A stretch of 64,000 nt of DNA from assembly GCF_008065115.1 (NCBI RefSeq), contig NZ_CP042913.1, positions 5,963,257 through 6,027,256 of the forward strand. The letters run 5' to 3'. Position 1 is the first letter of the stretch. The number at the start of each line of letters is the position of its first letter. Below the pieces are notes generated by a model. That model was not told where the DNA came from. It did no database searches and saw only the letters and a program-made list of their open reading frames with translations. The stretch is from Bythopirellula goksoeyrii. Its GTDB lineage: Bacteria > Planctomycetota > Planctomycetia > Pirellulales > Lacipirellulaceae. The translations under genes and the position numbers were made by a program. This document shows positions 1 through 7,956 of the stretch, piece after piece.

Positions 1-48
1 ACTCTCGTTCTGATTCTTTAGCCGCAAAGAAGCGAACTGCAAAACTCC

Positions 49-495
49 ATGTCTCTATTTTTGTCATCTCGACTGGTGGCGCTCATTGCCCTCGCAATGT
101 GCGTTACGCTGCCTGGCTGTTACGATGCCAAAGCGCTGATTGACGCTCGGCGGGAAGTCGCCATTCGTGCGAAGTTGGTCGAGGTCGACTTGGGTGCCTA
201 TCGAGTCACTTTGCCGAAGCCCTTTACGGAGCTAGAACGAGCCGAGGTGAATTTCCATGCTTTTGGCCAGATTGCTCATCGAGATCTGCAGAAAGCCAAG
301 AAAACGTTGGATGAGGTTGCTCCGGACCTGCGACACCGGCTCTTGCTCGCCGTAAGGCAGATGAGAATGTCCGAGATCGCCGACCCTTCACTGGATTTAC
401 TTCGTACGAGTATTGCCGAAGCTGTCAACGAAATGGTCGAGGGGGACCCCGTCAAGTCGGTGGGATTCTATAGCTTTACCTTCTCGAACTACTGA
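49..495 (+). CDS. FliL-like lipoprotein
   Basis: The protein has 148 residues. It opens with a hydrophobic segment ending in a lipobox (L-P-G-C, Cys about residue 24), so it is probably an exported lipoprotein. The mature part follows the FliL pattern: a 'VDLGAYRVTLP' strand near residues 47-57, a central charged strand, then 'APDLRHRLLLAVRQM' followed by a helix with 'LRTSIAEAVNEMV' and a final hydrophobic strand. In FliL the equivalent region is the periplasmic domain next to the flagellar stator. Here a lipid anchor would replace the transmembrane helix. No flagellar gene is adjacent. The family call is by pattern only and the function is unproven. Confidence 0.6.
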   Translation: MSLFLSSRLVALIALAMCVTLPGCYDAKALIDARREVAIRAKLVEVDLGAYRVTLPKPFTELERAEVNFHAFGQIAHRDLQKAKKTLDEVAPDLRHRLLLAVRQMRMSEIADPSLDLLRTSIAEAVNEMVEGDPVKSVGFYSFTFSNY

Positions 496-784
496 ACGAT
501 TGTCTTTCGGCTTGTTTCTTGCCCAATTCTGCCCATTTTCATCTAGAGGGAAGAAATCCTCGGCTGCTGGATTGCGAACCAGCAAGATCCGACTGCTTTT
601 TTTCTGGACCGACTTTATATTCAGCGTCGTTGGGCATAGAATCAGAAGAGTATCTCATTAGCCTTTTCGCCTCCCGGTGAAATCAATGGATCTGCTCCTT
701 CTGACTTATATACGCTAGGCACCATGCGCCAGCTTGCGTAGCAATCGTTTTACCTTCAACCTGCAAATAGAGAGACCCTCCCCC

Positions 785-2269
785 ATGGCACAAGAGAGTC
801 AAGTTACTCGTCGAGATTTTATCCAAAAGGGCGCCACAGGCGCTGCGGTGCTTGGTGCTGCTAGTACGTTTGCGGCACCAGCATCGGCCCAAGCGGCGGG
901 CGCCAACCAACGGCTGCGAATTGGATTCATTGGTCCCGGCGGACGCGGATTGTCTGGCCATGTCCTCCCTCTTGCCAAGCTCCGTGAAGATGGTGCGTCG
1001 ATTGATCTGGTTGCTGTGAATGACGTGTATACCCATCAGGCAGATAAGGTGGCGAACACAATCAAAGAAAAAACGGGGACTTCGCCAAAACGGTACGACG
1101 ATTATCGTGATCTTTTGGCCGACAAGGATATCGATGCGGTATGCATCGGCACTCCCGACCATTGGCACGCTAAGCAAACAATCGATGCCATGAAGGCAGG
1201 AAAGCATGTTTATTGCGAAAAGCCGATGACTCATACCATCGAAGAAGCCTTCGATGTGGTGAATACGTGGAAGGACACCGGCAAGGTGATGCAGGTAGGT
1301 GTGCAGTCGACCGCCCTGCCCGTATGGGGAGAAGCAAACGAAGTGCTCAAGAGTGGTGAACTTGGCAAAGTTCTCATGTTCCAAACGGAATACTTCCGCA
1401 ATTCGGACATGGGTCAATGGCGATACTATCCACTGCACAAGGAGATGACACCACAGACGATTAATTGGAAGTCCTGGCTCGGAGTTGATGAAGGCCTCGC
1501 CCCGGACATGCCATTTGATCGGGCCATTTATGCTCAATGGCGACGGTTCTGGCCATTTGGCTCTGGCATGTACACCGACTTGTTTGTTCACCGCACAACT
1601 TCTATGCTCAAGGCGACCGGCCTGCGTTTCCCACGGCGAGTTGTGGGGGCCGGGGGTATTTACTTGGAATACGACGGTCGCGACGTGCCAGATGTGGCAA
1701 CCGTTGTTGCCGACTACGATGAGGGGGTCCAAGGATTGATCACAGCGACGATGTCGTGTGCAGACACTCCCATCAAGCAGTTAATTCGCGGGCACTTTGG
1801 TTCCCTCGTGTTTGGCAACGGGGAAGAGTTCGCAGGCTTTGACTTCGAGGCCGAACGTCCTCAGGTCACCCACGATAGCAGCATCAAGAACAAGCGATAC
1901 GAAGTGGGCAAGATCAATAACACGACCGAAGCACACCAGAAAAACTTCGTCGATTGCTGCCTGGCGGGAACTCCAGATAAAGTAAATTGCTCGCCTGAAC
2001 TAGGTGCAGCAGCAATCGTGACGGTCTCCCTGGGATCTCGCAGCTACCGTGAAGGGAAAGTATTCCACTTTGACCCTGAAACGAGCACGGTCAGCGACGG
2101 CAATGCCGACTGGGCCAAGAAGTGGGAAAAGATTTCCCACGAACGGGGAAACCCACACCACATCGCTGGCTGGAATGCTGGCGACAAGGGGAGCAAGTTG
2201 GTTGACCCTGAGTATCAGCGTCTCGAAGGACCTTGGGTCGACGGTCGAGACCCAGTGGCTTCGCTGTAG
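785..2269 (+). CDS. Tat-exported Gfo/Idh/MocA family oxidoreductase
   Basis: The protein has 494 residues. The start at 785 is chosen because it directly precedes a twin-arginine signal (T-R-R-D-F-I-Q-K, then a hydrophobic stretch ending A-S-A-Q-A); an upstream in-frame start at 734 would put 17 odd residues before it. The mature part opens with a Rossmann NAD(P) motif (GFIGPGGRG) and carries the family's 'EKPMTH' strand, whose Lys is the usual catalytic-site residue. Planctomycetes encode many such secreted sugar dehydrogenase-like proteins with an unusual periplasmic location, usually of unknown substrate. It stands alone, facing a convergent anti-sigma gene. The substrate cannot be read from the sequence. 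Confidence 0.9.
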   Translation: MAQESQVTRRDFIQKGATGAAVLGAASTFAAPASAQAAGANQRLRIGFIGPGGRGLSGHVLPLAKLREDGASIDLVAVNDVYTHQADKVANTIKEKTGTSPKRYDDYRDLLADKDIDAVCIGTPDHWHAKQTIDAMKAGKHVYCEKPMTHTIEEAFDVVNTWKDTGKVMQVGVQSTALPVWGEANEVLKSGELGKVLMFQTEYFRNSDMGQWRYYPLHKEMTPQTINWKSWLGVDEGLAPDMPFDRAIYAQWRRFWPFGSGMYTDLFVHRTTSMLKATGLRFPRRVVGAGGIYLEYDGRDVPDVATVVADYDEGVQGLITATMSCADTPIKQLIRGHFGSLVFGNGEEFAGFDFEAERPQVTHDSSIKNKRYEVGKINNTTEAHQKNFVDCCLAGTPDKVNCSPELGAAAIVTVSLGSRSYREGKVFHFDPETSTVSDGNADWAKKWEKISHERGNPHHIAGWNAGDKGSKLVDPEYQRLEGPWVDGRDPVASL

Positions 2270-2339
2270 GCTGTTTTGGCTCTTGAATCTTCCGTCTGGC
2301 CGGGGAGCTTACCCTCCCTGGCCCTGAGAAGACATTCGA

Positions 2340-3899
2340 TCAGAATCCGCCTTCTGGGCGAGGAGGCGGATCTCTTGGCCTAAGGTCCTCACCTTGACGC
2401 GGCGGATGTCCGAAACCTGGTCGATCCTCTGGTGGTCCGCCCCGACCCCCTCGCGGCGGACCGCGTCTGTCTCGATCGCCTCTGGGAGGAGGCCCCGGTC
2501 CCAGGCGGTCGCGCCCTGGAGGCCCCTGACGATCTCGCGCCGCACGAAAATCGTCGTCGCTTGGCAATTCACCCCGCAAATAGAGCGATTTGAGTTGCTG
2601 CTCCATGCGTTCACGTGGTTGAGCTAGTAGGCGTTCTCGCGTGGCTGCATCGAGTTCCTCAGCGAAGTATCGTTCCAATTCCTCTTGTGAAATCCCATCA
2701 AAACGACGGCGTTTACCTGGCCCACGCTCGCGTTTATCACGCTCTGTAAGATCCCTCATCCAGCGGCGAAGTTGAGTCTGCTGTTGGTTTAAGGAGAGTT
2801 TCTCAAACTGTATTTTGCTTTCCGGCGAAAGTAATTCGACGGTCTTGCTCCGCCACTCGTCCCGGGAAGGTCCGATCTGGCGAAAAACCATGTACCTTCT
2901 TTCCTCCACACCAGCAGAATTAAATTGGTCACGCTCTTCACTTGTCATATTATTAATAAGCCGAGAACGTATCTCAAAAAAAGCCAGGCGAAGTTGCCGA
3001 GTCTCTTCTGCTGAAAGTTCGATCCAGTTGTTCTCGCCTTCACGAAGCTGGATATTTACGATTTCGCTCACCCGCTTGTCGAGTGGCATTTCTCGTAGTT
3101 CAAATTGCTGGCTGGCGGAGAGTGTATTGAGCCATGACTGATAAGCAAGCAATGTTTCGACGAGTTGGTCGCGGTCTTCTGCCATGACTACGTCTTTGTG
3201 TAAGTCTCGTAGACGGGATTGTTCCTTCGCCGAGACCGCCAGAAAATGATTGTACCGCCCCCGCAAGGCTGTCCGTTCTTCATCTTCCTCACTGGAAAGC
3301 CATTGTGGGCGATCGGTGTCCGAAGCGATCTCATTGAACTCCTGCACTCGGTCTGCTAGATCGGCTTCCGATAGATCCGTTGCCCACGGTGTGCCCCCCA
3401 GTTCGCTACGGAGTTTTCGCAGAAAAGCGACGTCTTGGAATTGGGAATAGATGTCGATGTATTCAATTGCCGGCAAATCAGTAAGCAAGGTGCGATTGGG
3501 ATTCTCGCGGACTAGTTGCACGCCTAACCAACCCAACGCCGCTGCCGCCGCTGCCATTAGTGCTTTGGCAAGCCACTGATTACGTTGGTGAATGGGTTGG
3601 GCAATTGTTCGAGCCGAGACTTCGTGCTGGGCAGCATCCACCACCATTTCCATTGTGGTCTGAGAGAACTTGTCATCCACCGTCACCCCCGGCAATGCAT
3701 CCAGAGCCCCCCAGGCTCGATCAATGCTTTGCACTTCTTGGCGAAAGGCATCATCGTCGGCAAGCTGCCGCTGGACAATCGCCTCATCCTCAGGCGATAG
3801 CTCGCCATCGAGATAGGCGACGATTTGCTCCAGGCGACTTGGATCGTGGTTGGTGGGTGGGTTGTTCATTGAACTACTTGAGGGCGTTCGAGAATTCAT
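2340..3899 (-). CDS. Anti-sigma factor-like membrane protein
   Basis: About 519 residues from the ATG at 3899; a second ATG at 3869 is also possible. A more upstream ATG (3965) lies inside a palindromic repeat and is probably not native. The N-terminus (R-L-E-Q-I-V-A-Y-L-D-G-E-L) matches the start of many anti-sigma factors. One transmembrane helix rich in Ala follows (about residues 110-130). The long outer part is predicted helical and ends in about 70 residues of Pro/Gly/Arg-rich low-complexity sequence. It lies just downstream of the ECF sigma gene on the same strand, so it probably holds that sigma factor at the membrane. Pairing is inferred from gene order. Confidence 0.75.
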   Translation of the reverse strand: MNSRTPSSSSMNNPPTNHDPSRLEQIVAYLDGELSPEDEAIVQRQLADDDAFRQEVQSIDRAWGALDALPGVTVDDKFSQTTMEMVVDAAQHEVSARTIAQPIHQRNQWLAKALMAAAAAALGWLGVQLVRENPNRTLLTDLPAIEYIDIYSQFQDVAFLRKLRSELGGTPWATDLSEADLADRVQEFNEIASDTDRPQWLSSEEDEERTALRGRYNHFLAVSAKEQSRLRDLHKDVVMAEDRDQLVETLLAYQSWLNTLSASQQFELREMPLDKRVSEIVNIQLREGENNWIELSAEETRQLRLAFFEIRSRLINNMTSEERDQFNSAGVEERRYMVFRQIGPSRDEWRSKTVELLSPESKIQFEKLSLNQQQTQLRRWMRDLTERDKRERGPGKRRRFDGISQEELERYFAEELDAATRERLLAQPRERMEQQLKSLYLRGELPSDDDFRAARDRQGPPGRDRLGPGPPPRGDRDRRGPPRGGRGGPPEDRPGFGHPPRQGEDLRPRDPPPRPEGGF

Positions 3900-3904
3900 T
3901 TTGC

Positions 3905-3964
3905 TGTCATTTCGAGGTACTCCGAGAAATCTGGCTTGATCCCTCAGAGTACTTCGGGATGACA
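3905..3964. repeat. Palindromic repeat (GTCATYYCG family), sigma/anti-sigma junction
   Basis: The arms 3905-3922 and 3947-3964 are imperfect inverted repeats: 5' arm TGTCATTTCGAGGTACTC, 3' arm GAGTACTTCGGGATGACA, differing at two or three pairs. The unit fills the space between the sigma gene stop (3971) and the likely anti-sigma start (3899). A related longer unit lies at 11980-12097. It has no coding sense of its own, although it adds an upstream ATG to the anti-sigma frame. Confidence 0.75.
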
Positions 3965-3970
3965 TACTTC

Positions 3971-4624
3971 CTATTCACTCTCTCTCGGCGTATCAATCTT
4001 CGTTCCCTGCTCCAAGTAAGGCTCAAGCACCTGGCGGAGGTTTCCACGGGCGCGCGACAAAAGCGATTTCACTGCCGCTGGGGTAAGTTCCATCACCTCG
4101 GCGATTTCTTCGTAACTCATGTGTTCGAATTTGTTGAGCAGCACCGCCATCCTTTGCCGATCATTCAATGCCGCGACGGCCATTTGCACCACTTGGCTCA
4201 ACTCGGCCTTGTCCAACTGGCGGGTTGGCATCAAACCGCTTGCTTCGAGGGCAGCCTGATCGAGGGGATTACCCGTGAACTCGCCTGAATCCTGGGCGAC
4301 AAGATTTACCTCACGACGCCGCGCCAGTCCGCGACGCGAATTCGATGCTACATTGTTGGCGATTGTGTACAGCCAAGTCGAAAACTTCGCTCCCGGCACA
4401 TAGCGTTTTCTTGAGCGATAGACCCGCATAAAAATATCTTGGGCAAGGTCCTCGGCCAAATCCCGCTTGCCGACCAAGTGCGTCATTAGCGACACGACCC
4501 GATCCTGATAGCGCAGCATCAGCTCCTCAAACGCTTCCGCGTCGTCCTGCTGCACGCGCAGCATCAGCCGCACGTCAGGATCTTGCGCGGTGTAGCGTGC
4601 TGCGGTGGACTGGCTGATGGCCAA
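3971..4624 (-). CDS. ECF-type RNA polymerase sigma-70 factor
   Basis: The protein has 217 residues. Region 2 is visible in 'EAFEELMLRYQDRVVSLM' and 'DLAEDLAQDIFMRVYRSR', followed by 'FSTWLYTIANNVASN', the hallmark of region 2.3-2.4. Region 4 is the helix-turn-helix 'MSYEEIAEVMELTPAAVKSLLSRARG'. The start is a TTG (4624) preceded by GGAG seven bases upstream; the next in-frame Met is too far in and would cut region 2. The gene heads a two-gene unit with the membrane anti-sigma protein at 2340-3899, with a palindromic repeat between them. Target promoters are unknown. Confidence 0.92.
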   Translation of the reverse strand: MAISQSTAARYTAQDPDVRLMLRVQQDDAEAFEELMLRYQDRVVSLMTHLVGKRDLAEDLAQDIFMRVYRSRKRYVPGAKFSTWLYTIANNVASNSRRGLARRREVNLVAQDSGEFTGNPLDQAALEASGLMPTRQLDKAELSQVVQMAVAALNDRQRMAVLLNKFEHMSYEEIAEVMELTPAAVKSLLSRARGNLRQVLEPYLEQGTKIDTPRESE

Positions 4625-4748
4625 TGGGAGGCTCCGCGAAGGGAATGATGGGGTTAGCTCTTATTATAGACGAAAAGCCTGCGGATCTTGAAACCCCGGT
4701 AAGTGGTTCAGGTTTCGCGCTTGCGAGAAACTTCCTGACTCTAAAGCC

Positions 4749-5519
4749 TCATTTGCCTTCTCCGGTCTTGAAACTATAAGCCACCGGTTCAACGGGCACG
4801 CCCGATTTGGACTGGAAGTTGATGTGCGACCTGCTGTTGATTCCCAGTTGATACTCGTGATTCGGCTTGAGAATCACAGGAAGAATGCAGGTCTTCCCAT
4901 TGGAAGACCATTTGGCCTTTTTTCCTTCAGGCAATTCTGGAAACTTGTCTCCTCCACCCATCCAACTCATCCCCTTACTCATGGGTACGTTGAATGTAAC
5001 TCGCAACGCCTTGGTTTTAGGATCAACGTCGGTCGCGCCATTCTCAGGAACCATCTTGACTATTTGCGGCATACCAGTCGTGGAGAAATAGATGACCGTA
5101 GGCGGCACTGGCTCATCTTCTTCACTGCGGAAGTTTTGATAGCTTGTGGAGTTGATTCCCACGCGGTACTTTTTGCCAGCCTTGAGTTTTACCGGCAATA
5201 CACAGGTTCGTTTATCACGCCAATGTGCTTCAGCGCCCTTCGGAACCTCGGGAAAGAGAGGCGGTCCGCCGGTCCAGCTCATGCCCTGCTGCATGTCGCG
5301 GTCGAAGGTGATCGTGATCTCCGATTTCTTGGGATCGACACCAGCAGCGCCGATATCAGGGGATGTTGCCACGACCCACGCGGGAAGCTCGTTGGGCGGA
5401 TCGTCAGTTTCGTTGGTCGCACTGGTGACGTCCGTCATCGGTACGTAAGCGAGTATCACACCCAATAAAGTTGCGTACCACCAGGTTTTGTTGCGTGTTT
5501 GAGCAAATTGATAATTCAT
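4749..5519 (-). CDS. Secreted protein with two SbsA-type Ig-like domains
   Basis: 256 residues from the ATG at 5519, which has GGAGG five bases upstream; the earlier ATG at 5531 overlaps that ribosome site. An N-terminal hydrophobic segment suggests export. Two copies of a domain of about 100 residues follow. Each contains 'ITFDRDMQQGMSW' or 'VTFNVPMSKGMSW', then a Trp-containing strand, 'C-V/I-L-P-V', and 'YRVGINS' or 'YQLGINS'. This is the bacterial Ig-like Big_5/SbsA-like fold. Each domain has one Cys in the same strand. It is probably an extracellular protein; the binding partner is unknown. Confidence 0.75.
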   Translation of the reverse strand: MNYQFAQTRNKTWWYATLLGVILAYVPMTDVTSATNETDDPPNELPAWVVATSPDIGAAGVDPKKSEITITFDRDMQQGMSWTGGPPLFPEVPKGAEAHWRDKRTCVLPVKLKAGKKYRVGINSTSYQNFRSEEDEPVPPTVIYFSTTGMPQIVKMVPENGATDVDPKTKALRVTFNVPMSKGMSWMGGGDKFPELPEGKKAKWSSNGKTCILPVILKPNHEYQLGINSRSHINFQSKSGVPVEPVAYSFKTGEGK

Positions 5520-5534
5520 AATTTCCTCCAAGTC

Positions 5535-6209
5535 TTATGACGGATCAATGCTGACCTCTGAGTTTGTCACGGGAAAACATTGTGCCAGCAACGGGATCGG
5601 AGCGCAGATCGACCAACACACATAGTTATGAACTACCCAAAACCAATTCATGAATGGCGAACGGAGAGATCGGTCGGAAAGATGCTTCGGATACCTAACT
5701 TTATGAAACTGGGCATTGTCGTAGGCGATCCGTAGATCTTGGATTGAGCTAAAGGGAAACACGATTGCAGCGTAGGGACCGCATTCTCCTGAAGGGCGAC
5801 GTAAAAAGGACAATATAATCGAACCGATTCCCAGTGGAATGAAGTAGAGGTAAAGGTGTGCCCCGATGCCCGTCTGGGCGGCGATCAATCCGCAGCAAAG
5901 CAGCAGAACAACTGCGATGATTTGAGAGCAATTCCAATATCGCGTTTTTGTAAAGCGAACTGTGGAGTTCGACTCAAGCAGCAATAGCAGCCGTTGGAAG
6001 TAGTTCCATTCTGGCTTAGTGAGCACCACAAGATGGTCTTCGCAATCGTCGTAGTGATACCAGACCGCGTCGGCAACGTACATCACGGCATCGTCACCCG
6101 AAACGCGAAACTCGTCCAAGGCCTCGTCAAACTCAAAAGCCGTGAGCTGTTCACTAAGGTAACTGCGAATCAAGGCAGCAAGATCGTTTCGAGCAGTGCG
6201 ATCGATCAT
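5535..6209 (-). CDS. Hypothetical protein with central membrane segments
   Basis: The protein has 224 residues and I do not recognise a family. The N-terminal 95 residues are soluble and acidic ('EFDEALDEFRVSGDDAVMYVADAVWYHYDDCEDH'), a pattern seen in small planctomycete proteins of unknown role. Two hydrophobic helices follow (about 112-128 and 130-150), then a cytoplasmic or outer segment. It ends 15 bp before the Ig-like gene's upstream start region and runs on the same strand, so the two may be co-transcribed. Confidence 0.55.
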   Translation of the reverse strand: MIDRTARNDLAALIRSYLSEQLTAFEFDEALDEFRVSGDDAVMYVADAVWYHYDDCEDHLVVLTKPEWNYFQRLLLLLESNSTVRFTKTRYWNCSQIIAVVLLLCCGLIAAQTGIGAHLYLYFIPLGIGSIILSFLRRPSGECGPYAAIVFPFSSIQDLRIAYDNAQFHKVRYPKHLSDRSLRSPFMNWFWVVHNYVCWSICAPIPLLAQCFPVTNSEVSIDPS

Positions 6210-6672
6210 GTAAATCGCTCCGGCAGTGACATAGACGAATCAAGTGCTATGAGGATAGTATCTCCCAACCGAATGCCGCTGACAAGAGACCGCTAGCGTA
6301 GCTGCAATTGTGATTGAAATTGAGTTCCTCCACCAGAAAAACCTACCAGCAGCAAATTTTTCGGCGGCTCCAATATCCGGACAAACGATCACTGCCAAGC
6401 ATCTGCCGGATCACATTCGAGCCACAATACAAGACTGAGCAGAAGCAACACCCCGACTTTTTGAGATCTGGCCAATCGGTTGCCTCACCTAGATTTCGTC
6501 TCGCAATAAAGAAGGCTAACTCACTGCGACTCAAGGGATAAATGCGCGTCAGGGTACCTGGAACTTCGTTCCGCCGCATCATTAAGAAAACTCGAGCCAG
6601 AGATGCTTCCTCGAAATTCACATCTCTGACTCAAGTTGCAGCTATTAATTGGAAATCGGCAAGGGATGGAGA
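6210..6672. other. Intergenic region, no convincing gene
   Basis: About 460 bases separate two minus-strand genes. Short open frames on both strands here have no signal peptide, domain or ribosome site I can support. I see no clear hairpin terminator. It presumably holds the promoter of the 5535-6209 gene. Confidence 0.4.
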
Positions 6673-7359
6673 TCAACGGGTCCTGCGAATGGCGAAGCCC
6701 CCAAGAACGCCAACTCCTAGAAGCAGGGCGGCAGTTGGCTCAGGGACTGCGACTGCTTCTACACGGGCCACTCCCACAGGCGTGCCCTGTAGATTCGTCG
6801 ATGCCAGGGCATTGTCCACGAGGAACGTCCCAAGCTCAGGAGAGACCAACAGATTACCGTCGACCGTGAGGCTTGTCACTTGCGGATTGGCGCCGGTGAC
6901 CTCAATGTCGAAAAGCGCTACAGGTGCCGGCACTACGCCGCTCACATTATTGGCAACAAAGAACCCGCTTGCTAAACCACCCAGCGTACCGGTACGGCCT
7001 GCATCGAACCCGATTGTAAAGTCGCCAATCTCGATCGTGTCCGTGTTAAAGAGCACACTACCAGAGTGCTCGATGGTGCCCATAAAACTTCCACCAGCAG
7101 GAAAAGTTGTCGCATCATACTCAAATGTTGTAGGCAGCGACCCATCACGGGCATTGATGGGAAAAGCGACCGAGTCAGGAATAGATCCAGGACTGATCAC
7201 TTCTGGGGAAACACTCGATAAATCCAATCCGGCCGCTGAGCTGAGTGTGTCAAAGTCTATAGCCACATTCGTTTGACCTCCCACCACCAGTGACTGGCTA
7301 AAGGCCGTCTGACAGTTCACCAATAGGAAGCCTGCCAAAAGATACATACCAACGCGCAT
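6673..7359 (-). CDS. PEP-CTERM sorting domain protein
   Basis: 228 residues from the ATG at 7359, which is preceded by AGGAG at good spacing. A signal peptide (hydrophobic, ending T-A-F-S-Q) begins the protein. The C-terminus has the exosortase signal: V-P-E-P, a hydrophobic helix (TAALLLGVGVLGGFAI) and R-R-T-R. The body is Gly/Thr/Val-rich and probably beta-sheet ('VVGGQTNVAIDFDTL'), resembling a cohesin-like or adhesin-type domain, but this is only a look. The protein should be exported, cut at PEP by an exosortase and kept at the surface. No exosortase gene is in this window. Confidence 0.8.
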   Translation of the reverse strand: MRVGMYLLAGFLLVNCQTAFSQSLVVGGQTNVAIDFDTLSSAAGLDLSSVSPEVISPGSIPDSVAFPINARDGSLPTTFEYDATTFPAGGSFMGTIEHSGSVLFNTDTIEIGDFTIGFDAGRTGTLGGLASGFFVANNVSGVVPAPVALFDIEVTGANPQVTSLTVDGNLLVSPELGTFLVDNALASTNLQGTPVGVARVEAVAVPEPTAALLLGVGVLGGFAIRRTR

Positions 7360-7707
7360 AGTAAGTCTCCTCTGTGTGAAAGTTTGCCTGAATAAGCCAT
7401 CTGACGAGGGAACCGCTCCCGCAAAAACTACAGGCACGATAAAACCGATACGCTCACTCACGGTTAACTGTCAGGCAAGAATTTCATCACAAATTCTCAT
7501 ATTGTCAGACGAGGCGAAAAAGCTTTTCGCGACAATTTGAATAGCCTCTACGGCGCGCAACTTATCACAGGCTTTTGACTTACAAACAAAGAATGCTGTC
7601 GAGAACACGGAACTGAGTCGCCTGGTAACTTCATGTAGCACTAATCCACTGCGACAAAATGTCACGTTCTTAAGTCGGCATCCTCAATCAGACCGTTCAG
7701 TAGAAAG
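7360..7707. other. Intergenic region upstream of PEP-CTERM gene
   Basis: About 350 bases with no supported gene. It should contain the promoter and leader of the minus-strand PEP-CTERM gene. A 64-residue open frame on the minus strand (7471-7665) has no signal or family features and is not called. Confidence 0.35.
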
Positions 7708-7894
7708 CCTACAACAAGCTATCCAACAGCAACCGCATCTTGCGCATTTCGGCGCGGTGGTCTTGGCCCTCGATTGGGGGCATGTGGATCGAGAGGGCCC
7801 GGTCGTAGCCGACTTGTTCGAGTTGCGAGATGAGTTTGCCGTAGTCGATCTCGCCTTGGCCGACGCGGACGTGGAGATCGCTGTTGGTGGAATC
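7708..7894 (-). pseudogene. Duplicated 3' fragment of the sugar isomerase-like gene
   Basis: This stretch matches 9822-10008, the 3' end of the TIM-barrel gene at 9823-10731, over 187 bases with 8 differences by my alignment. The translated tails are identical except one Lys-to-Asn change, so 7 of the 8 differences are silent. The frame runs to the same TAG stop. Upstream of the duplicated part the sequence is unrelated and the open frame has only about six extra residues, so no functional enzyme is encoded. The silent pattern suggests the fragment came from a once full-length paralogue, or from exchange with one. Confidence 0.85.
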
Positions 7895-7956
7895 ACTGAC
7901 ATCAAGACACAATTGCCTTTTAAATGTTGGAATTAAATGGAGAGGCTAGACGTGAT

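Noticed and set aside
683-1732. Long minus-strand open frame opposite the Gfo/Idh/MocA gene
   Set aside because: Its translation has no domain sense, and the plus strand has a Tat signal, Rossmann motif and EKP motif in frame.
4824-5468. 214-residue plus-strand frame opposite the Ig-like gene
   Set aside because: No signal, domain or ribosome site; the minus frame has a repeat domain and good ribosome site.
6343-6621. 92-residue minus-strand frame between two genes
   Set aside because: No signal peptide, domain or ribosome site, and Cys/Arg-rich composition suggests chance.
7471-7665. 64-residue minus-strand frame upstream of the PEP-CTERM gene
   Set aside because: No supporting features; position fits a leader region.
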